This document shows positions 7,293 through 14,049 of a stretch of DNA of 15,396 bases, in pieces. Each line of letters starts with the position of its first letter. Positions within the stretch are counted from its first letter, which is position 1. The notes beneath the pieces are model-generated. The model did not search any database, had not been told where the DNA came from, and saw nothing but the letters and a program-made list of their open reading frames with translations. This DNA is from Burkholderiales bacterium (lineage in GTDB: Bacteria; Pseudomonadota; Gammaproteobacteria; Burkholderiales; SG8-39), in the NCBI GenBank assembly GCA_025929745.1, contig JAICPQ010000024.1, positions 1 through 15,396 of the forward strand. Reading direction: 5' to 3'. A program made the position numbers and the translations under genes.

Positions 7293-8063
7293 CTAAGCGA
7301 ACACGTAAGCGTCCATCGCAAGGACGCCCGCGTCGATCGCGTCGTAAACGCGCTCGGCTTTAGCTTTCTCGGAGGCTGCGCCGAGCGCGAAAAAAAGCGG
7401 CAAGAAGTGCTCGTCGGTCGGGTGCGCGCGCACGCCATGCGCGGAGCGCTCGCGATAGTCGAGCAACGTTTCCAGGTCTTTACTGTTGAGCTTGTCGAAA
7501 ACCCACGCCTGGAATTCGCGCGCATACGGCGCGGCCGCGCCTTGCCCGCGTGACCAGTCGCGCAGATTGTGAGTCAGGTGGCCGGAGCCGACGATCAGGA
7601 CGTCCTCCTCGGCGAGCGCACGTAGCGCGGCGCCGAGATTGAAGTGGTGCCGCGGGCCGAGCGCCGGCTGGAGCGAGATTTGGACGACTGGGATCTCCGC
7701 GTCGGGATACATATAGAGAAGCGGCGACCACGCGCCGTGGTCGAGGCCGCGGCAGCCGTCGATACCGGCGGTGAAGCCCGCCTCCTTGAGAAGCGTTTGC
7801 GCACGCTTCGCCACGCTCGGGGCGCCGGGCGCGGGATAGCGCAGGCGGTAGAGCGGCTCCGGAAAGTTGTAGAAGTCGTGGATGGTCTCCGGCTTCTCCG
7901 CGCCGGTGAGCATCGGGATGTTGGTCTCCCAGTGCGCCGAAGCGATGAGAATCGCGCGCGGCCGCGGCAGGCGCCGCGCGAGCGCCTGCCACGCCGCTCC
8001 AGCCGGTCCCGGCTGGAGGGCGTGCATCGGCGAGCCATGGGAGAGGAAAAGGCTCGGCAGCAT
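7293..8063 (-). CDS. DODA-type (LigB-superfamily) extradiol dioxygenase
   Basis: A 256-residue metal-dependent enzyme related to E. coli YgiD and plant 4,5-DOPA dioxygenase, which open catechol rings next to the hydroxyls. Metal-site motifs are present: SHGSP (H9), SAHWE (H44), SGHLTHNL (H162, H165) and HPTDEHFLPL (H214, H219). 'GLDHGAWSPL' (107-115) is also typical. The ATG at 8063 is chosen because the protein then begins 'LPSLFLSHGSP', as in the family; the frame is open further upstream, but only through the glutathione transferase gene. It is last in the four-gene operon, 2 bases after the transferase stop, so translation is probably coupled. The context suggests cleavage of a catechol- or hydroquinone-type aromatic. 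The exact substrate is not readable. Confidence 0.9.
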   Translation of the reverse strand: MLPSLFLSHGSPMHALQPGPAGAAWQALARRLPRPRAILIASAHWETNIPMLTGAEKPETIHDFYNFPEPLYRLRYPAPGAPSVAKRAQTLLKEAGFTAGIDGCRGLDHGAWSPLLYMYPDAEIPVVQISLQPALGPRHHFNLGAALRALAEEDVLIVGSGHLTHNLRDWSRGQGAAAPYAREFQAWVFDKLNSKDLETLLDYRERSAHGVRAHPTDEHFLPLFFALGAASEKAKAERVYDAIDAGVLAMDAYVFA

Positions 8064-8065
8064 GC

Positions 8066-8695
8066 TCAAGCGGCCTTTGCCGGCTCCTTCGGAAGTAGCC
8101 CCTCGGCCTGCAGCGCTTCCTTCACCTTCGGACGCGCGCCGACGCGCTTTTGATACGCGGCGAGGTTCGGCCACTTGGAGAGGTCGATCTGCGTGGGCCT
8201 CGTCCAGTTCAAGAGCACGAAGAGATATGCGTCCGCAACGGTGAACTGCTTGCCCATTAGGTAGTCCTTGCCTTCGAGCTGCTTGTCGAGCCAGTCGAAG
8301 CGCGTGGCGATGTTCTGCTTCGCGATGGGCTTGTAGTCGTCGGGCGTATTGGGCTTGAAGAGCGGCGAAAACTGCTTGTGGACTTCGGAAGTGAGGAAGT
8401 TGAGCCACTCCTGCAGGCGGTAGCGCTCGATTGTGCCGTTCTTCGGCGCGAGACCCGCGTCAGGCTTCTGGTCGGCGAGGTACTGGACGATCGCCGGGCC
8501 TTCGGTCAGCACCTGCCCGTTATCGAGCTCGAGCGCCGGAACGTAGCCGCGCGCGTTCACTTTCCAGTAGTCGCCGCCGCCTTCAAACGTCTTGTCCTTG
8601 GTGTTCACTTTTTTGAGTTCCACCGCAATGCCGAGCTCGCGGGCGACAATGTGCGGGGACAGCGAGCAGGCGCCGGGTGAGTAATACAGTTTCAT
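8066..8695 (-). CDS. gstA: Beta-class glutathione S-transferase
   Basis: A cytosolic enzyme of 209 residues that conjugates or transfers glutathione. The N-terminal thioredoxin fold carries 'YYSPGACSLSPH' with Cys10, and 'GYVPALELDNG' and 'LTEGPAIVQYLAD' form the glutathione site. The helical domain has 'EWLNFLTSEVHKQFSPLF' with His106. Both Cys10 and His106 align exactly with E. coli beta-class GST when the ATG at 8695 is used. That start also has better Shine-Dalgarno spacing (AAAGGAG, 9 bases) than the in-frame ATG at 8701 (3 bases), so I prefer it; the longer form adds only Met-Ala. It sits third in the operon, between DoxX and the dioxygenase. There it could remove quinones or reduce glutathionyl-hydroquinones. 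The symbol rests on similarity to E. coli gstA; the family is very clear. Confidence 0.93.
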   Translation of the reverse strand: MKLYYSPGACSLSPHIVARELGIAVELKKVNTKDKTFEGGGDYWKVNARGYVPALELDNGQVLTEGPAIVQYLADQKPDAGLAPKNGTIERYRLQEWLNFLTSEVHKQFSPLFKPNTPDDYKPIAKQNIATRFDWLDKQLEGKDYLMGKQFTVADAYLFVLLNWTRPTQIDLSKWPNLAAYQKRVGARPKVKEALQAEGLLPKEPAKAA

Positions 8696-8704
8696 TGCCA
8701 TGAT

Positions 8705-8711
8705 CTCCTTT
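8705..8711 (-). promoter_or_regulatory. Shine-Dalgarno deciding the GST start
   Basis: On the minus strand this reads AAAGGAG. It lies 3 bases before the ATG at 8701 and 9 bases before the in-frame ATG at 8695. The spacing, and the exact match of Cys10 and His106 numbering with E. coli GST, favour 8695. Confidence 0.7.
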
Positions 8712-8713
8712 CG

Positions 8714-9145
8714 TTAGGACTGGGTGGTAAGCCGCAAGTTGGGTGCCACAAACCGGTTGCCGACGGCGTATTTTCCGTCGCCGAGCAGGGCCGCCACCAC
8801 AGAAGCGGCGATCAGGAACACCGGATATTCCCAGCCGCCGTTCGCGGCGCTGAACACCCAGCCGTTGCCGGCGTGCACCCAGGTGGCGCCGAGCAGGATG
8901 GGAATGAGTCCGAGGGCGACGATGCGGGTGCCGATGCCCGCGAGGAGCGCAACCCCGCCGACGAGCTCGCCCCAGAACGTGAGGTAAGCGAGCGCGGCGG
9001 GAAGGCCGATCGAGGCGAAGAACTGCGCCGTGCCGGGAAGCGTGTACATGAAGTGCTTCAGGACGAGCGAGTGCGCGATGTACATCACGCCGAGCGAGAC
9101 GCGCAGCACAAGCGCGGCGTAAGGGGCGGTGCGATGGTCGATCAT
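8714..9145 (-). CDS. DoxX-family inner-membrane protein
   Basis: A 143-residue protein with about four hydrophobic helices. It shows the DoxX pattern 'LVLRVSLGVMYIAHSLVLK', 'FFASIGLPAALAYLTFWGELVGGVALLAG', 'IGTRIVALGLIPILLGATW' and a C-terminal helix. DoxX proteins are linked to redox and thiol stress or quinone-linked oxidation, but most have no proven reaction. In E. coli the DoxX protein YqjF belongs to the YhaJ regulon induced by hydroxylated aromatic breakdown products, and this gene's neighbours fit that picture. Its ATG overlaps the pirin stop (ATGA on the minus strand, 9142-9145), so it is translationally coupled to pirin. The GST gene follows after a short gap carrying its own Shine-Dalgarno. 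Confidence 0.9.
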   Translation of the reverse strand: MIDHRTAPYAALVLRVSLGVMYIAHSLVLKHFMYTLPGTAQFFASIGLPAALAYLTFWGELVGGVALLAGIGTRIVALGLIPILLGATWVHAGNGWVFSAANGGWEYPVFLIAASVVAALLGDGKYAVGNRFVAPNLRLTTQS

Positions 9146-9987
9146 GACGTCTTCTCCGTTGTGGGGATGGTTCCAAGGCGTCCCGCCTGGTAGTCGGCGA
9201 ACGCCTGCTGAATTTCGCGCGGCGTATTCATGACGAAGGGTCCATAGCCCGCAACCGGCTCGCCGAGCGGCGTGCCGCTCATCACGAAGACGATGGCGTC
9301 GGTCTCGGCCTCGAGTACGAAATCCGCTCCGCTCCGGCTCAGAATCACGAGCTCGCGCTCGGACGCGACCGAAAGCTTGCCCTGAACGAGGTAAAGGGCA
9401 GCGCTGTCGGCTTCGGCGAGCGGTACGTGAACCGATTCCTTGGCGCGCAGGCGGATTTCGAGGAGCGTGATCGGCGTGAAAGTCTGCGCCGGACCTTTCC
9501 TGCCTTGAAACTCGCCGGCGATGACGCGCACTCCATCCACGACCGGGATGTCGGCCGCGCGCAGCGTCTGATAGCGCGGCGGCGTCATCTTGTGCCGGGC
9601 CGGGAGGTTCACCCAGAGCTGCAGGCCATGGAAGCGACCGCCGCGTCGCGTGAAAGCGCGCGAATGGAATTCCTTATGGAGCAGTCCCGCGCCGGCGGTC
9701 ATCCACTGCACGTCGCCCGGGCCGATGCGTCCGCCGTTGCCGGCCGTGTCCTCGTGCTCGACCTCGCCTTCCATGAGGACCGTCACGGTCTCGAAGCCGC
9801 GGTGCGGATGCCAGCCCACGCCGCGCGGCTTTTCCGCGGGCAGGAAATCGGCCGGCCCGAAGTGATCGAGCAGGATGAAAGGCGATACCTCGGGATGGCG
9901 CTGATAGTCGAGGACCGTGCGGACCGGGAAGCCGTCGCCGACCCAGTGGCCCTCGGGTTCACGGTAGATACGTTGGGCGGTTTTCAT
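9142..9987 (-). CDS. Pirin-family bicupin protein (quercetinase/redox-sensor type)
   Basis: A 281-residue, two-cupin cytoplasmic protein. The N-terminal cupin has the pirin metal site: WHPHRGFETVT (H60, H62) and GAGLLHKEF (H104, E106), matching human pirin H56, H58, H101 and E103. The C-terminal cupin (about 165-245) lacks such ligands, as usual for pirins. Bacterial pirins such as YhiW/YhaK are described as quercetin dioxygenases or redox-sensitive proteins. The start is the ATG at 9987, giving 'KTAQRIYREPEGHWVGDGFPVRT', the expected N-terminus. The frame is open upstream only antisense to the LysR gene. There is no obvious Shine-Dalgarno. It is the first gene of the operon, divergent from LysR with 75 bases between, so it is the probable LysR target. 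Confidence 0.93.
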   Translation of the reverse strand: MKTAQRIYREPEGHWVGDGFPVRTVLDYQRHPEVSPFILLDHFGPADFLPAEKPRGVGWHPHRGFETVTVLMEGEVEHEDTAGNGGRIGPGDVQWMTAGAGLLHKEFHSRAFTRRGGRFHGLQLWVNLPARHKMTPPRYQTLRAADIPVVDGVRVIAGEFQGRKGPAQTFTPITLLEIRLRAKESVHVPLAEADSAALYLVQGKLSVASERELVILSRSGADFVLEAETDAIVFVMSGTPLGEPVAGYGPFVMNTPREIQQAFADYQAGRLGTIPTTEKTS

Positions 9988-10062
9988 GAGCGCTACTATC
10001 GTCGCGCGCTGTACTGGGATAAAGTAGGGACCTGTGGATACATCATTGCGAAAAACGGGATA
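9988..10062. promoter_or_regulatory. Divergent pirin/LysR promoter-operator region
   Basis: These 75 bases must hold both promoters and, by the usual LysR arrangement, the regulator's operator. They are visibly less GC-rich than the genes. GGATA occurs three times on the plus strand (10017-10021, 10036-10040, 10058-10062). ACTATC (9995-10000) faces GATAAAGT (10018-10025) as an imperfect inverted repeat. I could not pick a convincing -35/-10 pair for either direction. The regulatory role is inferred from the gene layout; the boxes are only candidates. Confidence 0.5.
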
Positions 10063-10971
10063 ATGGATCGCCTCGGCGCGATCCAGTTGTTTGCGCAAGT
10101 CGTTGAATTCGGCAGCTTTGCCAAGGCGGCGGCGCGTTTGGGAGTGTCGACTTCGGCGGCTTCTCGCCAAGTCGCCGATTTGGAGGCGCATCTCCAGACC
10201 CGGCTTCTGAACCGCACCACGCGCCGCGTGAGCCTCACCGAGAGCGGTCGCGCATTCTATGAGCGCGTGGTGCAGCTTCTTGCCGATCTCGAGGAGGCCG
10301 AGCAGGAAGCGGCGCGCGCTGCCGTCGTGCCGCGCGGCACGATCCGGCTCACCACTTCGGTCAACTTCGGCGTACGCCACCTCGCCCCGGCCGTCGCCGA
10401 ATTTCTCGCCGCGCATGCCGAGGTGCGCTTCGACGTGTCGCTCTCCGATCGCGTGGTCGATCTCGTCGAGGAAGGCTTCGACCTCGCGGTGCGCGTCGGC
10501 GCGATCGGCTCGGACAATCTCGTGGCCCGTAAGCTCGGCGAGACGCGCCTCGTGCCGTGCGCGGCGCCGGCCTACCTTGCGGCGCATGGCGCCCCGCAAA
10601 TTCCGGAAGATCTCGAAAAGCATAATTGCTTCACGTACGAATACGTGACGCCGCGCAACGTCTGGCGCTTCCGCGATGCGTCCGGCGCAGAGCGCGCCGT
10701 GCGCGTCGCCGGCACGCTGCATTCGAATAACGGCGACCTGCTGGCCGAGGTGGCCGCGCGTGGCGCCGGCATTACGTTCGAGCCGGCCTTCATAGTCGGG
10801 CCCGAAGTGCGCGCCGGACGGCTCGTGCCGCTGTTACAGGACTTCACGCCCCCGCCGGTGCCGATCTACGCCGTCTACCCGAGCCGCAAACATCTCTCGG
10901 CCAAGGTACGCCGCTTCGTCGAATTTCTCGTCGAGCGCTTCGCGCACGGCCAGGACTGGAGCGCGGCATGA
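10063..10971 (+). CDS. LysR-family transcriptional regulator, probable activator of the pirin operon
   Basis: A 302-residue regulator of normal LysR length. The N-terminal winged helix-turn-helix spans residues 1-60: 'LGAIQLFAQVVEFGSFAKAA', 'LGVSTSAASRQVADLEAHL', 'TRLLNRTTRRVSLTESG'. This is followed by a linker helix and a two-lobed effector domain from about residue 90 ('GTIRLTTSVNFGVRHLAPAV...'). The ATG at 10063 restores the standard N-terminus, with only a weak GGGA before it; the long upstream frame is antisense to pirin. The 'NRTTR..LTE.G' subgroup includes AaeR/YhaJ-like regulators of aromatic stress. Divergence from pirin-DoxX-GST-DODA suggests it controls them and probably its own gene, sensing a quinone or hydroxylated aromatic. 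Its stop overlaps the start of the phospholipase gene, an unusual partner. Confidence 0.93.
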   Translation: MDRLGAIQLFAQVVEFGSFAKAAARLGVSTSAASRQVADLEAHLQTRLLNRTTRRVSLTESGRAFYERVVQLLADLEEAEQEAARAAVVPRGTIRLTTSVNFGVRHLAPAVAEFLAAHAEVRFDVSLSDRVVDLVEEGFDLAVRVGAIGSDNLVARKLGETRLVPCAAPAYLAAHGAPQIPEDLEKHNCFTYEYVTPRNVWRFRDASGAERAVRVAGTLHSNNGDLLAEVAARGAGITFEPAFIVGPEVRAGRLVPLLQDFTPPPVPIYAVYPSRKHLSAKVRRFVEFLVERFAHGQDWSAA

Positions 10972-12053
10972 GGGCGCTCGCGCTGCTCCTCTGGCTCTGG
11001 GCGGGCGCAGCGGCGTGCGCCGACTGGGTCATCGTGCCGACCGAGCCGCGCGTGGCGGCGGGGGCGCGCTTCGAGGTTGTGGTCGTCCCGCCGCCGGGGC
11101 AGCAGGCCCCGAACGAGCTCATCGTGCAGATGGGAATCGACATCGCGGAGCTCGCCATCACTATGGGCGCTACCGGTCCGATGCAGGACGGCCGGCGTGC
11201 CTACGCCGCGACGATGCCGACCGCGGCGAGCGGGCCGGTGAACCTGCGGCTCGCCGAGTTTCCTTCGAACGTCAGCGTGGTGGTGGCACGGCGCTCGGAC
11301 GCGATCGAGGGCCTCGCGGGCGGGTTCGGCGCGGGCGAACACGAGCCGCTGCTCTCGGAGAACGAGCCGATGTACTTCATCATTGGCTCACGCGGGGGGT
11401 GGAGCGCGCGATTTCAGATATCGCTCAAGTACCGGCTTTTCGACGCGACCGCCGGCCTCGGCCAGGAACGGCCATGGCTGTCAGGCTTGTATCTGGGCTA
11501 CACGCAGAACTCGATCTGGGATCTCTCCACTGAATCGAAAGCGTTCCGCGACACGAGCTACCGGCCTTCGCTTTTCTGGAAGTGGGAGCGTGCGCGCGGC
11601 GCAAAGGCATTCTTCGACGGCGCGCGCGTGGGCTTCGAGCACGAGTCGAACGGCGGCGATGCAGACACCTCGCGCTCGATCAACATCTTCTTCATGCGCC
11701 CGCAATGGCGCTGGCAGCTGCCACGCGGCGGTACCTTCGAGTTCATGCCGAAGGTCTACGCGTACCTTGAAAAGGAGGACAACTCGGATATCGACGACTA
11801 CCGCGGCTACGCCGACTGGCTGGTGCGCTACGAATCAGGCGTGAACTGGATCGCCAGCACTATGCTGCGCCATGGGACCGCGGGCAAAAACAGCGTCCTC
11901 ATCGACGTGTCGCGTCGCGTGCGCGACCTTAAGTTCGGCCCCGTGAGCGGGTACTTCCACGTGCAGTTTTTCGCTGGGTACGGCGAGTCGATTCTCGAGT
12001 ACAACGTGCAGCGTAAATCCCAGCTGCGCGTAGGGTTTGCGATCGTGCCCTAG
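10968..12053 (+). CDS. pldA: Outer-membrane phospholipase A (OMPLA)
   Basis: Calcium-dependent, dimer-activated outer-membrane phospholipase. It removes misplaced phospholipids from the outer leaflet. The catalytic region 'GFEHESNGGDADTSRSINIF' contains H225, S227 and N239. These have the same spacing as E. coli PldA H142, S144 and N156, and S235 matches the calcium-site S152. The C-terminal strands include 'FFAGYGESILEYN', also typical. A signal peptide is present (residues 1-18, about ACA-D). At 361 residues it exceeds E. coli PldA (289) by an extra beta-rich N-terminal segment, about residues 20-130, before the barrel. The ATG overlaps the LysR stop (ATGA, 10968-10971), so expression is probably tied to the regulator. 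The stop lies 4 bases from the convergent acetyltransferase stop. Confidence 0.93.
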   Translation: MRALALLLWLWAGAAACADWVIVPTEPRVAAGARFEVVVVPPPGQQAPNELIVQMGIDIAELAITMGATGPMQDGRRAYAATMPTAASGPVNLRLAEFPSNVSVVVARRSDAIEGLAGGFGAGEHEPLLSENEPMYFIIGSRGGWSARFQISLKYRLFDATAGLGQERPWLSGLYLGYTQNSIWDLSTESKAFRDTSYRPSLFWKWERARGAKAFFDGARVGFEHESNGGDADTSRSINIFFMRPQWRWQLPRGGTFEFMPKVYAYLEKEDNSDIDDYRGYADWLVRYESGVNWIASTMLRHGTAGKNSVLIDVSRRVRDLKFGPVSGYFHVQFFAGYGESILEYNVQRKSQLRVGFAIVP

Positions 12054-12057
12054 AAGG

Positions 12058-12600
12058 CTAGGTGTCTTCGGTCTTCGGCGGGCGCCAGGTATAGGGCACC
12101 GGTCCCGGCGCACGCAGCACGCGCAGCATGCGAAGGGCGCCTTCCTTGCGGCCTTCGCCGCTACGGTAGTAGCCCGGTACGAGCACGGTCTCGTAGAAGC
12201 CCATGGCACGGTAGAAGCGGCGCGCGGCGTCGTTGCCGGCGCGCAGCTCCAGATGGATGCTCGCCATACCGGCGACGCGAGCCGAATCGAGCATCCAGTC
12301 GAGCATGCGCTGGCCAATGCCGAGACGACGATGCGAGGGTCGCACCGCGAGGAGCACGAGGTGCGCGCGCTCGTCGCCGAATTCCATGATGGCGAAGCCC
12401 GCGACCACGCCCTTCGCCGCGGCTTTCGCGCCTTCGCACGCCACCACGGCGAGCGTGTCGCGGTCGCGCATCGCGCGAAGCACGCGCGCCGCGTCGTACT
12501 TCCAGCCCAGGCCCGACTCGATGAAGTCGCGCGACATCGTCGCGATCGCCTGCGAGTCGCGCGGCTCGGCGAGTCGGATGGTGATGGCGCGAGGTGTCAT
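12058..12600 (-). CDS. GNAT-family N-acetyltransferase (RimI-like)
   Basis: A 180-residue acetyl-CoA-dependent acetyltransferase. The acetyl-CoA loop is 'VRPSHRRLGIGQRMLDWML' (residues 86-104, with R-R-x-G-x-G). It is followed by 'HLELRAGNDAARRFYRAMGF' (116-135), the strand-helix that closes the fold and is typical of RimI-like enzymes. The C-terminal tail (about 160-180) is Pro/Arg-rich and not conserved in a way I recognise. The ATG at 12600 gives 'TPRAITIRLAEPRDSQAIA', a normal GNAT beginning. The longer upstream frame runs antisense through the sulfatase gene and is rejected. It is transcribed alone and diverges from the sulfatase across 42 bases. The acceptor (protein N-terminus or small molecule) cannot be predicted. 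Confidence 0.9.
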   Translation of the reverse strand: MTPRAITIRLAEPRDSQAIATMSRDFIESGLGWKYDAARVLRAMRDRDTLAVVACEGAKAAAKGVVAGFAIMEFGDERAHLVLLAVRPSHRRLGIGQRMLDWMLDSARVAGMASIHLELRAGNDAARRFYRAMGFYETVLVPGYYRSGEGRKEGALRMLRVLRAPGPVPYTWRPPKTEDT

Positions 12601-12642
12601 GGCGGCAACATTGTGCCATGAGAAAATGGCCGCTGTCGCGCG

Positions 12643-14025
12643 ATGACGGCCAAAAAACAACCCAATCTCATCGTCCTTCTGGTGGATGACCTGCGCTTCG
12701 ACGAAACCGGCGCGTCGGGCCATCCCTACATGAAGACGCCGAACATCGACCGCATCGCGCACGAGGGCGCGCGCTTCGCGAACGCGTTTCACACCACCCC
12801 GCTCTGTTCGCCGAATCGCGCGTGCATCGTGACCGGCCAGTACGCGTCGCGTCACGGCATCATCGACAACGTCGGCCGCGAGGCGATGAGTCATCGCCTT
12901 GCCAACTATCACATCGAACTTCAGCGCCTGGGCTACGACACCGCGCACATCGGCAAATGGCACATGGGCAACGATGCCGCGCCGCGCCCCGGCTATGACA
13001 CCTGGATCAGCTTTCGCGGACAAGGCACGATTACCGATCCGGTGTTCTGGGAAGGCGGCCGCGAAGTGCCGCTCTCGGGCTACGTCACCGACCTTCTGAA
13101 CGAGCGCGCCGTCGAATTCGTCGCTCGCCGCCGCAGCAAGCCGTTTGCGCTTTTTCTCGCGCACAAGGCCGTGCATCCCGACGTGCAGCAGAAGCAGGAC
13201 GGCACCATCGACCTCGCGACCATGCGCGGCTACGTGCTGCCCGAGCGTCATGAAGAGCTCTACCAGGGCTGCACCTATCCGGCGCGGCCCAACGTGCGGC
13301 CGATCGACGAGGTGCTGCGCCAAAAGCCCGCGTGGCGGGAAGTGTTCGAGCTGCGCAACCGGCCCGAAAGCCGGCCGTTCCTCGACGGTCTCGCCTCGGG
13401 GACGCAGGAGGAGATCCGCCGTCGCGCGGCGATGATGGCCTCCGTCGACGAGGGCGTGGGCGCGCTCCTCCGGGCGCTCGAGGAGAAAAAGATCCTCGAC
13501 GACACGGTGATCCTGTTCCTCGGCGATAACGGCTTTTTCTTCGGCGAGCACGGCCTCGGCGCCGAGCGCCGCTTCGCCTACGAGGAAGGCATCCGCACCG
13601 CGTTCTTCATGCGTTATCCGCGCCTCGCAAAGCCGGGCACCGTAATCGAACGCATGGTAATCGCCCTCGACATCGCGCCCACGATGATCGAGCTTGGCGG
13701 CGGACGCCCCGGCGCCCACATACAGGGCCGCTCGCTTGTGCCGCTGCTGCGCCGCCGCGCCGCCGATTGGAGGAAATTTTTCCTCATCGAGTACTACAAC
13801 GAATCGGCCTGGCCGTGGATCGTCGGCATGAGCTACAAGGCGGTTCGCACCGAGCGCGCAAAGCTGATCCATTGGGTGCACAAGAACGGCGTGGACGAGC
13901 TCTACGATTTGCAAAGAGACCCGTACGAGATCACGAACGTGATTCGCAAACCGGCGTACAGTAACGAGCGCGCGCGGCTCTACAGAACGCTACGAAGTCT
14001 GGTCGCAGAAGCCGCCGGCCTATAA
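12643..14025 (+). CDS. Type I (formylglycine) sulfatase, apparently cytoplasmic
   Basis: A 460-residue alkaline-phosphatase-superfamily sulfatase. Metal ligands appear as 'VLLVDDLRFD' (D15, D16) and 'LGDNGFFFGEHG' near residue 295-305. The active-site signature LCSPNRACIVTG (54-65) has C55-S-P57-N-R59, where C55 would be converted to formylglycine. 'GKWHMG' (108-113 region) supplies the Lys and His of the sulfate pocket. There is no signal peptide, so it should act in the cytoplasm on an imported sulfate ester, as choline sulfatases do. The start is fixed: the upstream in-frame GTG at 12613 is followed by a stop. There is no clear Shine-Dalgarno. No formylglycine-generating enzyme gene is in the window. 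mgtE follows 24 bases later, perhaps on the same transcript. The substrate is unknown. Confidence 0.92.
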   Translation: MTAKKQPNLIVLLVDDLRFDETGASGHPYMKTPNIDRIAHEGARFANAFHTTPLCSPNRACIVTGQYASRHGIIDNVGREAMSHRLANYHIELQRLGYDTAHIGKWHMGNDAAPRPGYDTWISFRGQGTITDPVFWEGGREVPLSGYVTDLLNERAVEFVARRRSKPFALFLAHKAVHPDVQQKQDGTIDLATMRGYVLPERHEELYQGCTYPARPNVRPIDEVLRQKPAWREVFELRNRPESRPFLDGLASGTQEEIRRRAAMMASVDEGVGALLRALEEKKILDDTVILFLGDNGFFFGEHGLGAERRFAYEEGIRTAFFMRYPRLAKPGTVIERMVIALDIAPTMIELGGGRPGAHIQGRSLVPLLRRRAADWRKFFLIEYYNESAWPWIVGMSYKAVRTERAKLIHWVHKNGVDELYDLQRDPYEITNVIRKPAYSNERARLYRTLRSLVAEAAGL

Positions 14026-14049
14026 GCAGGCAAGAAAACGGGAGGAAGC

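Noticed and set aside
9427..10062. In-frame upstream extension of the LysR gene
   Set aside because: It runs antisense to pirin; starting at 10063 gives the standard LysR N-terminus and length.
9988..10722. In-frame upstream extension of the pirin gene
   Set aside because: It runs antisense to LysR; the ATG at 9987 gives the conserved pirin start and a normal length.
12601..13914. Long minus-strand extension of the acetyltransferase frame
   Set aside because: It lies antisense to the sulfatase, is Arg/Ala/His-rich, and has no recognisable domain; the GNAT fold starts at 12600.
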